Source: Parapedobacter sp. SGR-10
Lineage (GTDB): Bacteria > Bacteroidota > Bacteroidia > Sphingobacteriales > Sphingobacteriaceae
DNA: 64,000 bases
Direction of reading: 5' to 3'
Assembly: GCF_011030405.1 (NCBI RefSeq)
Contig: NZ_JAAJTJ010000015.1
Span: 35,519-99,518 of the forward strand
Part shown: piece by piece, positions 19,361-29,233 of the stretch
Position numbering within the stretch: the first letter of the stretch is position 1
Layout of the letters: each line of letters opens with the position of its first letter
Program-made: the position numbers and the translations under genes
Notes under the pieces: model-generated
Database searches by the model: none
What the model was told of the DNA's origin: nothing
The model's input: only the letters and a program-made list of their open reading frames with translations

Positions 19361-22300
19361 TTACTCATGCTTCATATCCAACTCATCGACATAGCTTTCA
19401 TTCGGCACGTAGTCGGCGACCATCTCCGCCTCGTAATCTATTTTTCTACTCTTACCAAATCGGCGTTGTAGACTATCGAATATAGAATACACGACCGGTA
19501 CGACGACCAATGTCAAAAACATGGACGACAATAGACCACCGATGATAACAATAGCCAACCCTCTATTCGTATCCGCAATACCTCCTGTTGCCATCGCAAT
19601 CGGAATCATACCAAATACCATTGCAATCGTCGTCATGAGAATAGGACGCAGACGGGCATGGTTAGCAGCGACCAGTGCATCGTGTGTATTGGCCCCCGAA
19701 TCTTTCTTATGATTGGCAAAGTCTACCAACAATATCGCATTCTTCGCCACCAAACCAATCAACATAATGATTCCCAAAATGGTAAAGATATTCAATGTCT
19801 GATTGGTCAATGCCAGCCCCAATAATGCTCCAATAAAAGACAATGGAATGGAGAACAAGACCACGAAAGGTGTGATAAAGTTGTCATACAGTGCTACCAT
19901 AACCAAGTAAACCAACACAATAGAAGCTAACAGAGCTATACCCAAGGTACCAAAACCTTCTTCCTGATTTTCCATATTTCCACCCCACAAGGTGGCTACC
20001 CCTGTTTTCTTGGGCAATTTGTCAAACTCCACTTGCCACTCTTGCGCGACCGTACCGGCAGGACGACCTATTACGGTTGCCTTGACCGACACCGAAGGTG
20101 TCTTGTCACGACGCTCCAACAAAGTAGGTCCTGATCCATAGGTCACTTCAGCAAACTGTTGCAGTGTGATAGCGGTTCCTTTATCATTGATAAATTTCAA
20201 GTTGCGCACATCATCGATACTCGCTCTTCCTTTATCGTCAAATTGTATGTTGATATCGTACTCATTTTCACCCGCCCGGAACTTGTTGTCCGTGTTGCCC
20301 GAGAAAGCGACCTGCATCGTTCCACCTACAGTAGCCACATTGAGCCCCAGCGAAGTCATTTTCTCACGATCTACTTTCACGTTGATTTCGGGGTTTCCAT
20401 CTTCCGAGGACAATTTGACCTGCGAAGCACCTGGAATATCTTGCAAGATTTCCGCAGCTTGGTTAGCAAATTCCAATGCATCTTCCATCGTCGTACCGAT
20501 CACGGTCAGGTGAATCGGAGCCTGCTCTGCTCCCATCAATCCCATATTGACCGTACGCACCTTAGCGCCTACCAATTCATTTTCAAGTTCACGTTTTAGC
20601 TCCGCAGAATATACTTTGGAGTTCAGTACACCTTGATATTCATCTTTTAAGACAACGTGGATCTCCGATTTATACCGATTTCCCGATATCGCACCGAATC
20701 CTCCATCGCTGGACTGTCCTACCGTCGTAATCATACGTCCGACTTCGGGCTTAGCTGAAATATAGTTTTCTGCACGTTGTGTCAATTGGTTTGTCACTTC
20801 CAAGGAAGCATCTTTTTCCAACTCAAACTGCATCATGAACTCCCCCCTATCGTTGGCCGGGAAAAAGTCTCCCCCGATAAAGCCCAAAATAGGTAATGAC
20901 AAGGAAGCAAAAAACATAATTATCGCAACCAATAAAGTCAGCACCTTGTTCGTTCTACTACGCAAAGACCATTGTAGAATCCCCGAAATCCAATGGGTAA
21001 ACTTAGAAAGTCCTCTTTCAAAACCTAAAACTATCCTTCCCACAAATGAAGACGAACTGATATGTTCGATCTTACCAAAACGGGAATACAACCAAGGCAC
21101 AACCGTAAAGGAGACCAACAACGACAAACCTGTAGAGATGATGACTGTCACACAAAACTGTGCGAGGATATTGGCCACCAAACCGGTAGACATCGCTATA
21201 GGCAAGAATACAACGACGATAACCAATGTAATCGCCGTGACGGTAAACCCGATCTCCTTTGCTCCATCGTATGCCGCACGGATACGGCTCTTGCCCATCT
21301 CCATGTGCCGGTGGATATTCTCGATCACAACGATCGCATCATCCACCAGGATACCGACCACAAGCGATAATCCCAATAGAGACATCAGATTCAGCGTGTA
21401 TCCCATGAATAGGAAACCGATAAAGGTAGCGATCAGCGACAATGGAATCGCCACCATCGTGATGGCCGCATTGCGCAGACTATGCAAGAAGAAAAGCATG
21501 ATGAAACCCACCAATACCACGGCCAATGCCAAATCTTTCATAACGTGGTTGGCGGAGCTAAGCGTATATTCACTACTGTCATTGGCAATAATGACCTGTA
21601 CACCTTCTTTTTCGTAGTCTTTTTCGATCCCTTTTACTACTTTTCCTTCTCGATCTTTCTCTGCAATAGCTTTTTGAACCAATTTGGATACCGCTACTGC
21701 ATTCGCATCAGACTGTTTGTAGACCTGCATCAAGATGGTGTTTTTACGATCCAATCGCGCGATTTTCTCAATATCGACCACGCCATCCTGTATATCAGCT
21801 ATATCCCGCAAGAATATGGTTATACCCTTTGGCGTTGTAATAGGCAGATTACGCAATTCGCCGATCGAATTGACCTTACCCGCCAGACGGATTGTATTTC
21901 TCTTTTCGCCGGATTGGACGCTTCCTGTAGGAAAATCCAGGTTGGATGCCGCTATGACCTGTTGCACCTGCATGATGGACAGACCATACCCTTCCAATTT
22001 TTCCGGATCTACTTTGACCTGGATCTCACGCTCCTCACCGCCGATCATATCTACCTTTGCCACACCATTGATACGGGCAAAGACAGGTTGTATTTTTTTG
22101 TCCAATAGGTCATACAAATCCTTTTCAGACAGATTGGAGGTAATAGCCAAACTCATAATCGGCATATCATCCAAAGAGAATTTGTTCAGAATAGGTGGGT
22201 CTACATCATCTGGCAATGTGTTGAGAATCGCATTGATCTTACGTTGCGCATCGGTCAACAAAAAGTTGACATCCGCCTCTTCGTTCAATGTAACCATCAC

Positions 22301-22570
22301 AACGGACACATTTTCCAGTGAAGTCGATTCGATCTTCTTGACCATTTCGAGCGACGAAACCGCGTCCTCAATCTTCTTTGTTACCGTATTTTCTACCTCT
22401 GTGGGTGAAGCTCCCGGATAGATGGTCTGTATCATGATGACCTTGATGTCAAACTTGGGTATCAACTCATATCCGAGCCTCGTATAAGAAAATATACCGC
22501 CAAGAACCAATATGATAAACATCACAATGATCAAACTTGGCCTTTTTATCGAAATTTCAGAAATCTTCAT
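19361..22570 (-). CDS. RND efflux permease (AcrB/HAE1-like)
   Basis: 1069 residues with the twelve-helix RND layout: first helix near 12-30, porter domains between helices 1 and 2 and 7 and 8. Motifs include GASPTEVENTVTKKIEDAV, LVVGILVDDAIVVIENIHRH (helix 4 with the proton-relay Asp pair) and GLVAKNAILLVDFAN. It pumps lipophilic compounds out through the TolC-family protein encoded upstream. It is the last gene of the tetR-tolC-adaptor-RND operon, 76 bases after the adaptor gene. The substrate cannot be told from sequence. Confidence 0.95.
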   Translation of the reverse strand: MKISEISIKRPSLIIVMFIILVLGGIFSYTRLGYELIPKFDIKVIMIQTIYPGASPTEVENTVTKKIEDAVSSLEMVKKIESTSLENVSVVMVTLNEEADVNFLLTDAQRKINAILNTLPDDVDPPILNKFSLDDMPIMSLAITSNLSEKDLYDLLDKKIQPVFARINGVAKVDMIGGEEREIQVKVDPEKLEGYGLSIMQVQQVIAASNLDFPTGSVQSGEKRNTIRLAGKVNSIGELRNLPITTPKGITIFLRDIADIQDGVVDIEKIARLDRKNTILMQVYKQSDANAVAVSKLVQKAIAEKDREGKVVKGIEKDYEKEGVQVIIANDSSEYTLSSANHVMKDLALAVVLVGFIMLFFLHSLRNAAITMVAIPLSLIATFIGFLFMGYTLNLMSLLGLSLVVGILVDDAIVVIENIHRHMEMGKSRIRAAYDGAKEIGFTVTAITLVIVVVFLPIAMSTGLVANILAQFCVTVIISTGLSLLVSFTVVPWLYSRFGKIEHISSSSFVGRIVLGFERGLSKFTHWISGILQWSLRSRTNKVLTLLVAIIMFFASLSLPILGFIGGDFFPANDRGEFMMQFELEKDASLEVTNQLTQRAENYISAKPEVGRMITTVGQSSDGGFGAISGNRYKSEIHVVLKDEYQGVLNSKVYSAELKRELENELVGAKVRTVNMGLMGAEQAPIHLTVIGTTMEDALEFANQAAEILQDIPGASQVKLSSEDGNPEINVKVDREKMTSLGLNVATVGGTMQVAFSGNTDNKFRAGENEYDINIQFDDKGRASIDDVRNLKFINDKGTAITLQQFAEVTYGSGPTLLERRDKTPSVSVKATVIGRPAGTVAQEWQVEFDKLPKKTGVATLWGGNMENQEEGFGTLGIALLASIVLVYLVMVALYDNFITPFVVLFSIPLSFIGALLGLALTNQTLNIFTILGIIMLIGLVAKNAILLVDFANHKKDSGANTHDALVAANHARLRPILMTTIAMVFGMIPIAMATGGIADTNRGLAIVIIGGLLSSMFLTLVVVPVVYSIFDSLQRRFGKSRKIDYEAEMVADYVPNESYVDELDMKHE

Positions 22571-22579
22571 TTTTTACTT

Positions 22580-22642
22580 TTTTAGCTGTAGGCAACAGGC
22601 TTTAGGCCATAGGCAATCAACCTATAGCTTACAGCCTAAAAC
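22580..22642. repeat. Imperfect inverted/direct repeat of TAGGC-type units between adaptor and RND permease genes
   Basis: The 76-base intercistronic gap contains several variants of the short word TAGGC and its complement (TGTAGGC, TTTAGGC, ATAGGC, then CCTATAG, CAGCCTA) and can fold with the arms GCTGTA and TACAGC. Such low-complexity units are common between genes in this family. In the operon mRNA it could act as a processing or stability hairpin. Confidence 0.4.
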
Positions 22643-22646
22643 TGAA

Positions 22647-23699
22647 TTACTTAATAATAGTGATAGGTGTTTGATCAAAGACATTGATCTGGCCGGATAT
22701 AATCACTTGGTCACCTTCTTTCAAACCACCCAAAATCTCCACATTATCACCAAAATTACGCCCAGAGACAACTTTAGCAGCTATCGCTTTGCCATCACGG
22801 GCGACAAACACTTTATTGTCACTCACACTACCTACAAAAGCAGCCCGGGGAGCTACCAATACGGTACCCGATTGGCTACCGAAGTTGGCTGTACCGTACA
22901 TGCCGGCACGTAGCTCATTATTCGGATTGGCTACTTCGATTTCTACCGGAAAGTTCAGGCTTCCATCTGACTTGGGCGCAATAAACGTAATCTTACCGCT
23001 TAGCACTTTATCCGGCAATACGCTTACCGTCACTTGGACAGTCTGTCCTACTCGCAGTGCAGCAACATTTTTCTCATCCGCATTGACACGCAATTTCAAA
23101 GCGCTTATATTGACAATGTCAAATGCGGCTGTACCTGGGTTGACATATGTACCCGGTTCGATCATGCGTGAGTTGACAATCCCTGCAACAGATGTTTTGA
23201 TAGTCACATCGCCAGCCATTAATTTGGCACTCTGCAAATTGTTCTTTGCATTTTCGAACTGTAGTTTGACCTGATCCAACTGTTGCTTGGTCACACCACC
23301 AGTTGCAAAAGCACTTTCAAAACGCTGTACATTGGCCTCAGCATCATTGTATACTGCCTGGGCATTGGCTACATTGACATTGACCTTATCACCTTCGACT
23401 ATTGCCAACGTCTGTCCCGCAGATACTCTTGCTCCCTCGTCGACCAACACACGCACCACACGTCCTGCAGCTTGTGCCGACACAGTAACTTCTTGTTTAG
23501 GCTCAAATGTACCATTGGAAGTATAGGTCAAATCTACCTGCTCCGACTGTACAGAAGCCACACGTACAGCGACCTCCGCATTTGTGACGGCTGCCGCTTG
23601 GGTGACAGCTTCGTTTTTAGCCTTATTATTCCTTAAAATGTAAATTATACCTGCAAGTATTGCTCCGATAATGATTACACTGATGATTGCACGTTTCAT
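22647..23699 (-). CDS. RND efflux periplasmic adaptor (membrane fusion protein)
   Basis: 350 residues with an N-terminal membrane anchor (about 4-22). The barrel-sandwich hybrid pieces VTVSAQAAGRVVRVLVDEGA and VTIKTSVAGIVNSRMIEPG flank a short helical hairpin (about 105-150), and the beta-barrel and membrane-proximal parts follow (KVLSGKITFIAP, GDNVEILGGLKEGDQVII). It bridges the inner-membrane pump and the TolC-like channel. It lies 22 bases after the tolC-like gene. Confidence 0.94.
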   Translation of the reverse strand: MKRAIISVIIIGAILAGIIYILRNNKAKNEAVTQAAAVTNAEVAVRVASVQSEQVDLTYTSNGTFEPKQEVTVSAQAAGRVVRVLVDEGARVSAGQTLAIVEGDKVNVNVANAQAVYNDAEANVQRFESAFATGGVTKQQLDQVKLQFENAKNNLQSAKLMAGDVTIKTSVAGIVNSRMIEPGTYVNPGTAAFDIVNISALKLRVNADEKNVAALRVGQTVQVTVSVLPDKVLSGKITFIAPKSDGSLNFPVEIEVANPNNELRAGMYGTANFGSQSGTVLVAPRAAFVGSVSDNKVFVARDGKAIAAKVVSGRNFGDNVEILGGLKEGDQVIISGQINVFDQTPITIIK

Positions 23700-23721
23700 A
23701 TAATTGTTATGTTGTTGTTTG

Positions 23722-25068
23722 TTATTCGTTGATTAATGATTTAAGTTGTCCGTTTGCTTTGATCAATTGAACCTCTGCTATTTTATAATTCAGCAAGGAT
23801 GTCGTTAGGTTGTTTTGAGCATCTGCGTAGGCTGTTTCAGCATCCAGAAGTTCAGTCAATGTAGCTAAACCATTTTTATAGTTATTTTCTGTATTTTCCA
23901 ATACTTCTTTTGCCAATGTGACATTAGCTCGATTGGTATGGATGGTCAATAGAGAATTTTTGATTTGAGCTTTTGCATTTTCGTTACCGAGCTGAAGTCC
24001 CAGTTTAGTATCCATCAAATCTACCTCTGCCTGTTTTAGTTGAATGTTAGCTTGACTTATCCTCGACTTGGTAGCTCCACCGTTAAAAATAGGTATGGAA
24101 AGATTTAGCCCCAAACCCGAAAAACCCGACCATTTTACACCATCGTTTGCAGAAAATATCGGAAACACCGGCCCCATGCCTAGATATCCAAGATTTCCTG
24201 TAAAAGATAACCGCGGGAAATAATCGGCACGCATAGCTTGTTTGTTCAATTGGAGCAATTCGATCTGTTTTTCAAACAATTGGACTTCCGTACGGCCATT
24301 TAGATCTAATGGCTCTATTAGTGCCGAGCCTTCGTTTACGGCAAAAGTTTCTTTCGAAAGCTTTACTTCTCTGTCAATGGGCATTCCTATGGCAAATTTT
24401 AACGCATTCTCCTGTAGTTTTAATGCATTACTAACAATCTGTTTATTGGCTTCCAGATTATTCAATGCTACCGTAATCCTATCCAGATCAATCTTTTTTC
24501 CTAATCCGGCATCAACCAAACCTTTGATAACATTTCGGGTTTTCAATGTGTTGTTAAGATTTGTCTCTATGGTTTCTATCTGTAATCTTGTTTGATAAAC
24601 CTCATAATATGAGTTGGCAACCTTCTCAATCAGTTGTTCATCACTCAATGCTTTGTTGACTTGATAAAACTCTTTTGTTGTCTTTGCAGCTTTCAAGCCT
24701 GTAAACAGGGACTGATTAAAAAGCTGCTGATCAACTTGCAAAGCGGCCTGAGATTGCCATTTTTGTCCCATCGCTACCATCACGGTCTCTCCAGGCATTC
24801 CTATGATCCCTCCTGGTAAAGCTACCTTTTGAAGCATGGGATTATATGTGAGACCACCGGATCCATTCACCTGTGGCAAAGCACCAGCTCTCACTTCATC
24901 AATCTGATATTGTGCATTTTCCAGTTCCAGTGCAGACTTCTTTGCTTCAGCCTTATTTTCCAATGCATATTTGATAGCCTGTTGAAGTGTCAGCACTTCC
25001 TGAGCCTTCACTACGGAGCCAGAAAACAGCCCGGCAACCAGTATAGCTATGATTCTACTTCTTTTCAT
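23722..25068 (-). CDS. TolC-family outer-membrane efflux protein
   Basis: 448 residues with a signal peptide ending VVKAQ. Two internally similar OEP halves (from ALENKAEAKKSALELENAQY and from QANIQLKQAEVDLMDTKL) are rich in the long helices that form the periplasmic tunnel; LTLQQAIKYAL at the start and GLATLTELLDAETAYADA near the end are typical. It is the outer-membrane channel of the RND pump encoded downstream. It lies only six bases after the TetR gene stop. Confidence 0.94.
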   Translation of the reverse strand: MKRSRIIAILVAGLFSGSVVKAQEVLTLQQAIKYALENKAEAKKSALELENAQYQIDEVRAGALPQVNGSGGLTYNPMLQKVALPGGIIGMPGETVMVAMGQKWQSQAALQVDQQLFNQSLFTGLKAAKTTKEFYQVNKALSDEQLIEKVANSYYEVYQTRLQIETIETNLNNTLKTRNVIKGLVDAGLGKKIDLDRITVALNNLEANKQIVSNALKLQENALKFAIGMPIDREVKLSKETFAVNEGSALIEPLDLNGRTEVQLFEKQIELLQLNKQAMRADYFPRLSFTGNLGYLGMGPVFPIFSANDGVKWSGFSGLGLNLSIPIFNGGATKSRISQANIQLKQAEVDLMDTKLGLQLGNENAKAQIKNSLLTIHTNRANVTLAKEVLENTENNYKNGLATLTELLDAETAYADAQNNLTTSLLNYKIAEVQLIKANGQLKSLINE

Positions 25069-25074
25069 TCTAAT

Positions 25075-25677
25075 TTATTTCCTGTTTATTCTGTTTTCAA
25101 ATATTAATTTTGTTGCTCTCTTTTGACTATCCAATATCTTTTCTACATTTTCTTGATTCGGAATACCCGTGATGATGTCGTGCACATTGTGCATGATACC
25201 GATGGCCTTGACGATTTCGATATAGACACTACAGGTTTCATCGACGTCCTCAATCAGAAGTTCTCCGCTTTCCACAGCCTTCAGAAGTAATGACTTTAGA
25301 TGAACAAGCTCTTCGGCATGACACTCTTCCAGAAAATCGTTGATCTCCACCCCCTTGATCCATTCCAGATTTTCATTGATATGCAAAACGTAGTATTTCT
25401 TCAAATATGATGCCCGTAGTTCCAACAGAGAAAACATGACCTCCAAAAAGTTGTTGCGATACGAATGGATAATGCTTTTTTCCTCCTTTTGGATCTGCAT
25501 GACAACATGACGGATCACATCCTTGATAAGGGCGAATTTGTCCGGATAATAGTAATAAAGATTGGCTTTGGTGATACCGAGATCGTCGGCGATCTCATTC
25601 ATCGTCGTCTTGTTAAAACCATAATGTGCGAAACGTTTTAACGCTACCTCAACGATCTCCTCCTTACGTTTGTCCAT
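25075..25677 (-). CDS. TetR-family transcriptional regulator of the efflux operon
   Basis: 200 residues. The N-terminal helix-turn-helix (about 8-54: ALKRFAHYGFNKTTMNEIAD, LGITKANLYYYYPDK) is typical TetR; the C-terminal helical half is the ligand/dimer domain. As first gene of tetR-tolC-adaptor-RND it most likely represses its own operon. A minus-strand TACTTTTG -7 box lies at 25708-25715, about 30 bases upstream of the start. Confidence 0.93.
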   Translation of the reverse strand: MDKRKEEIVEVALKRFAHYGFNKTTMNEIADDLGITKANLYYYYPDKFALIKDVIRHVVMQIQKEEKSIIHSYRNNFLEVMFSLLELRASYLKKYYVLHINENLEWIKGVEINDFLEECHAEELVHLKSLLLKAVESGELLIEDVDETCSVYIEIVKAIGIMHNVHDIITGIPNQENVEKILDSQKRATKLIFENRINRK

Positions 25678-26149
25678 TTTATCTTTTGACTTTTATTAAA
25701 AATTGTTCAAAAGTACAAAAAGGTTAAAACAAACATCGAGAAAAGATTGAAAAAAACAATTTTATGACAAAAATCATAAAATTTCCGTTGCCGTTCATCG
25801 CAATCGACTTCATCAAAGATCCCCCACGACATTAAAAAAAAACAGACATCTGTTGTGTTTACTTAAATTTTAGAGTTTGTAAAACAAGAACCAATTGCCT
25901 ATCCCCAAGTCCATGAAACATCAGAAGCATTCTTCTTTTACGTTCGATTACACATTTATGCTACACGAATAGAATAATTTCTTTTTTTTATCAATTTTCT
26001 ATAAGAAAAAGAACAATAAATCTATTTCTCGTAATATTTTGTTACAAAAATGTCTATTAAAATTTTACATTTGTCAATAGCAACAGATAAGTTTCAATAG
26101 ATATGAAGCGAATTATTAATAAACCAATAATAAAATCTATAAAAAAGTA
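25678..26149. promoter_or_regulatory. Divergent intergenic region between tetR and pntA
   Basis: 472 bases without a plausible gene. Besides the tetR -7 box it has a plus-strand TACATTTG at 26066-26073, with a TTG at 26039-26041 that is slightly too far (24 bases) for the usual -33 box; this is the best promoter candidate for the transhydrogenase genes and implies a leader of about 70 bases. I see no riboswitch. Confidence 0.4.
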
Positions 26150-27274
26150 ATGATCTTAGGAGTACTGAAAGAAACCAAAACAAATGAACGACGCGTTGCG
26201 CTCAGTCCGGAAATAGTCAAACTTCTTATCAAGAAAGAGTTTCGCGTTCAAATCGAAAGTGGTGCCGGACTCGGTTCCAATTTCTCGGACAATGATTATA
26301 CACAAGCCGGTGCAAATATTGTCCCAAAATCAACAATATACCAAGCAGATGTCATTCTCAAGGTAAATGCGCCAACTATGGAAGAAGCTTCTGAATTTAA
26401 AAACGGGGCAATAAGCATTTCACTTTTGTATCCCTACACACAACCTAAATTGTTGGACATATTTAATAGCCGCCAAATAACCGCATTTGCGATGGACGCT
26501 GTACCGCGGATATCCCGTGCCCAAAAAATGGATGCATTAAGTTCACAGGCCAATCTAGCTGGATACAAGGCCGTGATCATGGGTGCTAATGTATTAGGAA
26601 AGATATTTCCTTTGATGATGACTGCAGCAGGTACGATTACACCGGCTAAAGTCCTTATTTTTGGAGCCGGTGTAGCCGGTCTGCAAGCGATTGCGACGGC
26701 AAAACGCCTGGGTGCAGTGGTCGAAGTCTCTGATGTACGTCCCGAAACAAAAGAACAGGTCGAATCGTTAGGAGGCCGATTCCTCGTCGTCGAGAGTACA
26801 GAAGAAGTCAAAATAGAAGGCGGATATGCAAAAGAAGTTTCGCAAGAGTTCTTGGCCAAACAGCAGCAACTGATCAAAGACAAGATCAAAGATGCTGACC
26901 TGGTCATCACAACTGCGTTGGTCATTGGCAAGAAATCACCTCTCCTCGTGACCGAGGAGATGGTCAAATCGATGAAGCCCGGATCGGTCATAGTCGATAT
27001 GGCAGTCGAATCCGGCGGCAACTGTGCTTTGTCGGAATACAACAAAACTGTCGAAAAACATGGGGTCACCATTATCGGCGAATCCAATATCCCTTCCCTC
27101 TTACCGATCAATGCAAGCCAATTGTACGCAACCAATATCAGTACACTCTTGCTTCATCTGGCTACCAAAGACGGGTTCAAATGGGAGCTTGAAGAGGAAA
27201 TAACAAAGGGAGCCTTAGTCACCCATCAAGGCGAGCTGGTACATGAACTTACAAAATCTATTTTGGGCAATTAG
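26150..27274 (+). CDS. pntA: NAD(P) transhydrogenase subunit alpha, NAD-binding part (PntAA)
   Basis: 374 residues, the cytosolic domain I only. It begins ILGVLKETKTNERRVALSPE, carries the Rossmann motif GAGVAGLQAIATAKRLGAVV (about 171-190) and the PGSVIVDMAVESGGNC loop. It binds NAD(H) and passes hydride to NADP bound by PntB. The alpha chain is split here: the membrane part is the next gene, 101 bases downstream. Separate PntAA and PntAB subunits are common outside Enterobacteria. Confidence 0.95.
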   Translation: MILGVLKETKTNERRVALSPEIVKLLIKKEFRVQIESGAGLGSNFSDNDYTQAGANIVPKSTIYQADVILKVNAPTMEEASEFKNGAISISLLYPYTQPKLLDIFNSRQITAFAMDAVPRISRAQKMDALSSQANLAGYKAVIMGANVLGKIFPLMMTAAGTITPAKVLIFGAGVAGLQAIATAKRLGAVVEVSDVRPETKEQVESLGGRFLVVESTEEVKIEGGYAKEVSQEFLAKQQQLIKDKIKDADLVITTALVIGKKSPLLVTEEMVKSMKPGSVIVDMAVESGGNCALSEYNKTVEKHGVTIIGESNIPSLLPINASQLYATNISTLLLHLATKDGFKWELEEEITKGALVTHQGELVHELTKSILGN

Positions 27275-27375
27275 GGAATGAAAGATTTGAAAAAGAGGAA
27301 ATTGACCATTCGACTAATCAACGATATAAACAATTAAGCTATTAAACGATTAAACAACAATTAACACTATAAGCT

Positions 27376-27663
27376 ATGACTATTGACGCTTTTATCATTC
27401 TGCTTTATATATTAATATTGGCTAGCTATCTTGGCTTTGAATTGATCAACAAAATACCTCCTACCCTACATACACCACTCATGTCGGGATCGAATGCCAT
27501 ATCCGGCATTACGATAGTCGGAGCTATCATTGCCTGTAATGAACTAGGTTATGTATCTGTCAGTAAATGGCTCGGAATGGCTGCCCTTGTTCTAGCGACT
27601 ATTAACGTTGTTGGTGGTTATGCCGTGACCGACAGGATGTTGAAAATGTTTAAGAAAAAATAA
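27376..27663 (+). CDS. NAD(P) transhydrogenase subunit alpha, membrane part (PntAB)
   Basis: 95 residues with three membrane helices (about 5-22, 37-56, 63-84). PPTLHTPLMSGSNAISGITI is the conserved loop of transhydrogenase domain II from the alpha chain. It forms the proton channel with the helices of PntB. The 110-base gap to pntB has no gene. Confidence 0.94.
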   Translation: MTIDAFIILLYILILASYLGFELINKIPPTLHTPLMSGSNAISGITIVGAIIACNELGYVSVSKWLGMAALVLATINVVGGYAVTDRMLKMFKKK

Positions 27664-27773
27664 AGTACATCCGTTATGCCTTTTGCATAAATATATCATG
27701 GCTGTTGTTATGTTTTAACTGCAAAATGTCCAAACTGGTACTTGTTATCCATTAAAATTACTTTAAGAAAAAA

Positions 27774-29165
27774 ATGAATATCATTATACAAATATCTTAC
27801 CTAATCGCCTCTATACTCTTCATCATAGGTATCAAAATGCTAGGGCGTACCAAAACAGCGCGTCAAGGAAACGCTGTGTCTTCCGTGGGTATGTTTATTG
27901 CGATCTTAGCTACTGTTGTACAGGTGGAAGCTATTTCCTTGGTTGATATATTGATCTGTATTGTCATCGGTTCGGCCATAGGACTCGTAATCGCCTTTAA
28001 AGTACAAATGACCAAAATTCCCGAAATGGTCGCGTTGTTCAATGGTTTCGGAGGATTAGCATCTCTTGCTGTGGCCTTATCTGATTTTTGGTTAAACACA
28101 CAAGAGAAAGGTATTGCCGTAGACTCCATTACCGGTATCAGCGTGGCATTGAGTATTCTCATCGGAGGGATTACGTTTACAGGTTCGATCATTGCCTTTT
28201 TGAAACTTAGCGGCAATATTTCCGGTCGTGCCATTGTCTTCACAGGTCAGCACCTCATCAATCTAATATTGTTGATTTCTGCTATTAGCATTACGGTATT
28301 TGCCTTGACAGACTTTTCTAACCCCACCTATATGGTCCTATTGGCTGTGGTGTCCTTGATCATCGGGGTGCTTGTGGTTATTCCTATCGGAGGAGCGGAT
28401 ATGCCCGTAGTGATCTCTTTATTGAATTCCTATTCGGGAATGGCTGCCTGTGCAACCGGTTTTGTACTCAATAACAATGTACTTATCGTATCCGGAGCGC
28501 TGGTGGGTGCATCAGGTATTATCCTTACCCAAATCATGTGTAAGGCCATGAATCGTTCACTGATGAATGTGCTTTTGGGTGGATTTGGACAGACCTCTGC
28601 TACAGGTGGAGAAGCCGCCGACGGCCCACAAATAGTCGTCAAAGAGGTAGGCGTAGAGGAAGCAGCCCAAATCTTTGACTCTATTTCTTCTTTGATTATT
28701 GTCCCCGGATACGGAATGGCTGTAGCACAGGCACAACATACCATCCGCGAGTTGAGCGAATTGTGTGAAAAGAAAGGAGTCAATGTTCGTTTTGCTATTC
28801 ACCCTGTAGCGGGAAGGATGCCCGGACACATGAACGTACTATTGGCCGAAGCGAACATCTCCTATGACAAACTAATTGAAATGGACGAGATCAACGATGA
28901 TTTTGCCAATACGGATCTGGTTTTTATCGTCGGAGCCAATGACGTCGTAAACCCTGCCGCAAAGACAAATCCCAATAGCCCAATTTTCGGAATGCCTGTA
29001 CTCAATGTCGAAAAAGCACAAACCGTGATTGTCAGCAAAAGAAGCATGGGCAAAGGATATGCCGGTATCGAAAACGAGCTATTCGGCGCAGACAACTGTT
29101 TGATGCTGTTTGGCGACGCCAAACAAACCATTACAAAATTGGTCGGTGAGTTGAAAGAACTGTAA
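27774..29165 (+). CDS. pntB: NAD(P) transhydrogenase subunit beta
   Basis: 463 residues. The first ~270 residues are membrane helices of domain II, and residues about 290-463 are the NADP-binding domain III, with PGYGMAVAQAQHTIREL, FAIHPVAGRMPGHMNVLLAE and VFIVGANDVVNPAA. The complex uses the proton gradient to make NADPH from NADH. The gene ends at a strong terminator shared with purL. Confidence 0.96.
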   Translation: MNIIIQISYLIASILFIIGIKMLGRTKTARQGNAVSSVGMFIAILATVVQVEAISLVDILICIVIGSAIGLVIAFKVQMTKIPEMVALFNGFGGLASLAVALSDFWLNTQEKGIAVDSITGISVALSILIGGITFTGSIIAFLKLSGNISGRAIVFTGQHLINLILLISAISITVFALTDFSNPTYMVLLAVVSLIIGVLVVIPIGGADMPVVISLLNSYSGMAACATGFVLNNNVLIVSGALVGASGIILTQIMCKAMNRSLMNVLLGGFGQTSATGGEAADGPQIVVKEVGVEEAAQIFDSISSLIIVPGYGMAVAQAQHTIRELSELCEKKGVNVRFAIHPVAGRMPGHMNVLLAEANISYDKLIEMDEINDDFANTDLVFIVGANDVVNPAAKTNPNSPIFGMPVLNVEKAQTVIVSKRSMGKGYAGIENELFGADNCLMLFGDAKQTITKLVGELKEL

Positions 29166-29167
29166 AA

Positions 29168-29204
29168 AAAGACCTCCGAAGTTTTGAAAACTTCGGAGGT
29201 CTTT
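29168..29204. terminator. Bidirectional terminator between pntB and purL
   Basis: An 18-bp perfect palindrome with a one-base centre: AAAGACCTCCGAAGTTTT at 29168-29185 pairs with 29187-29204. It has A-rich and T-rich ends in both directions. It lies 3 bases after the pntB stop and 30 before the purL stop. Confidence 0.92.
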
Positions 29205-29233
29205 CAGTATACATTAAACCTATAAGGTTTTCT

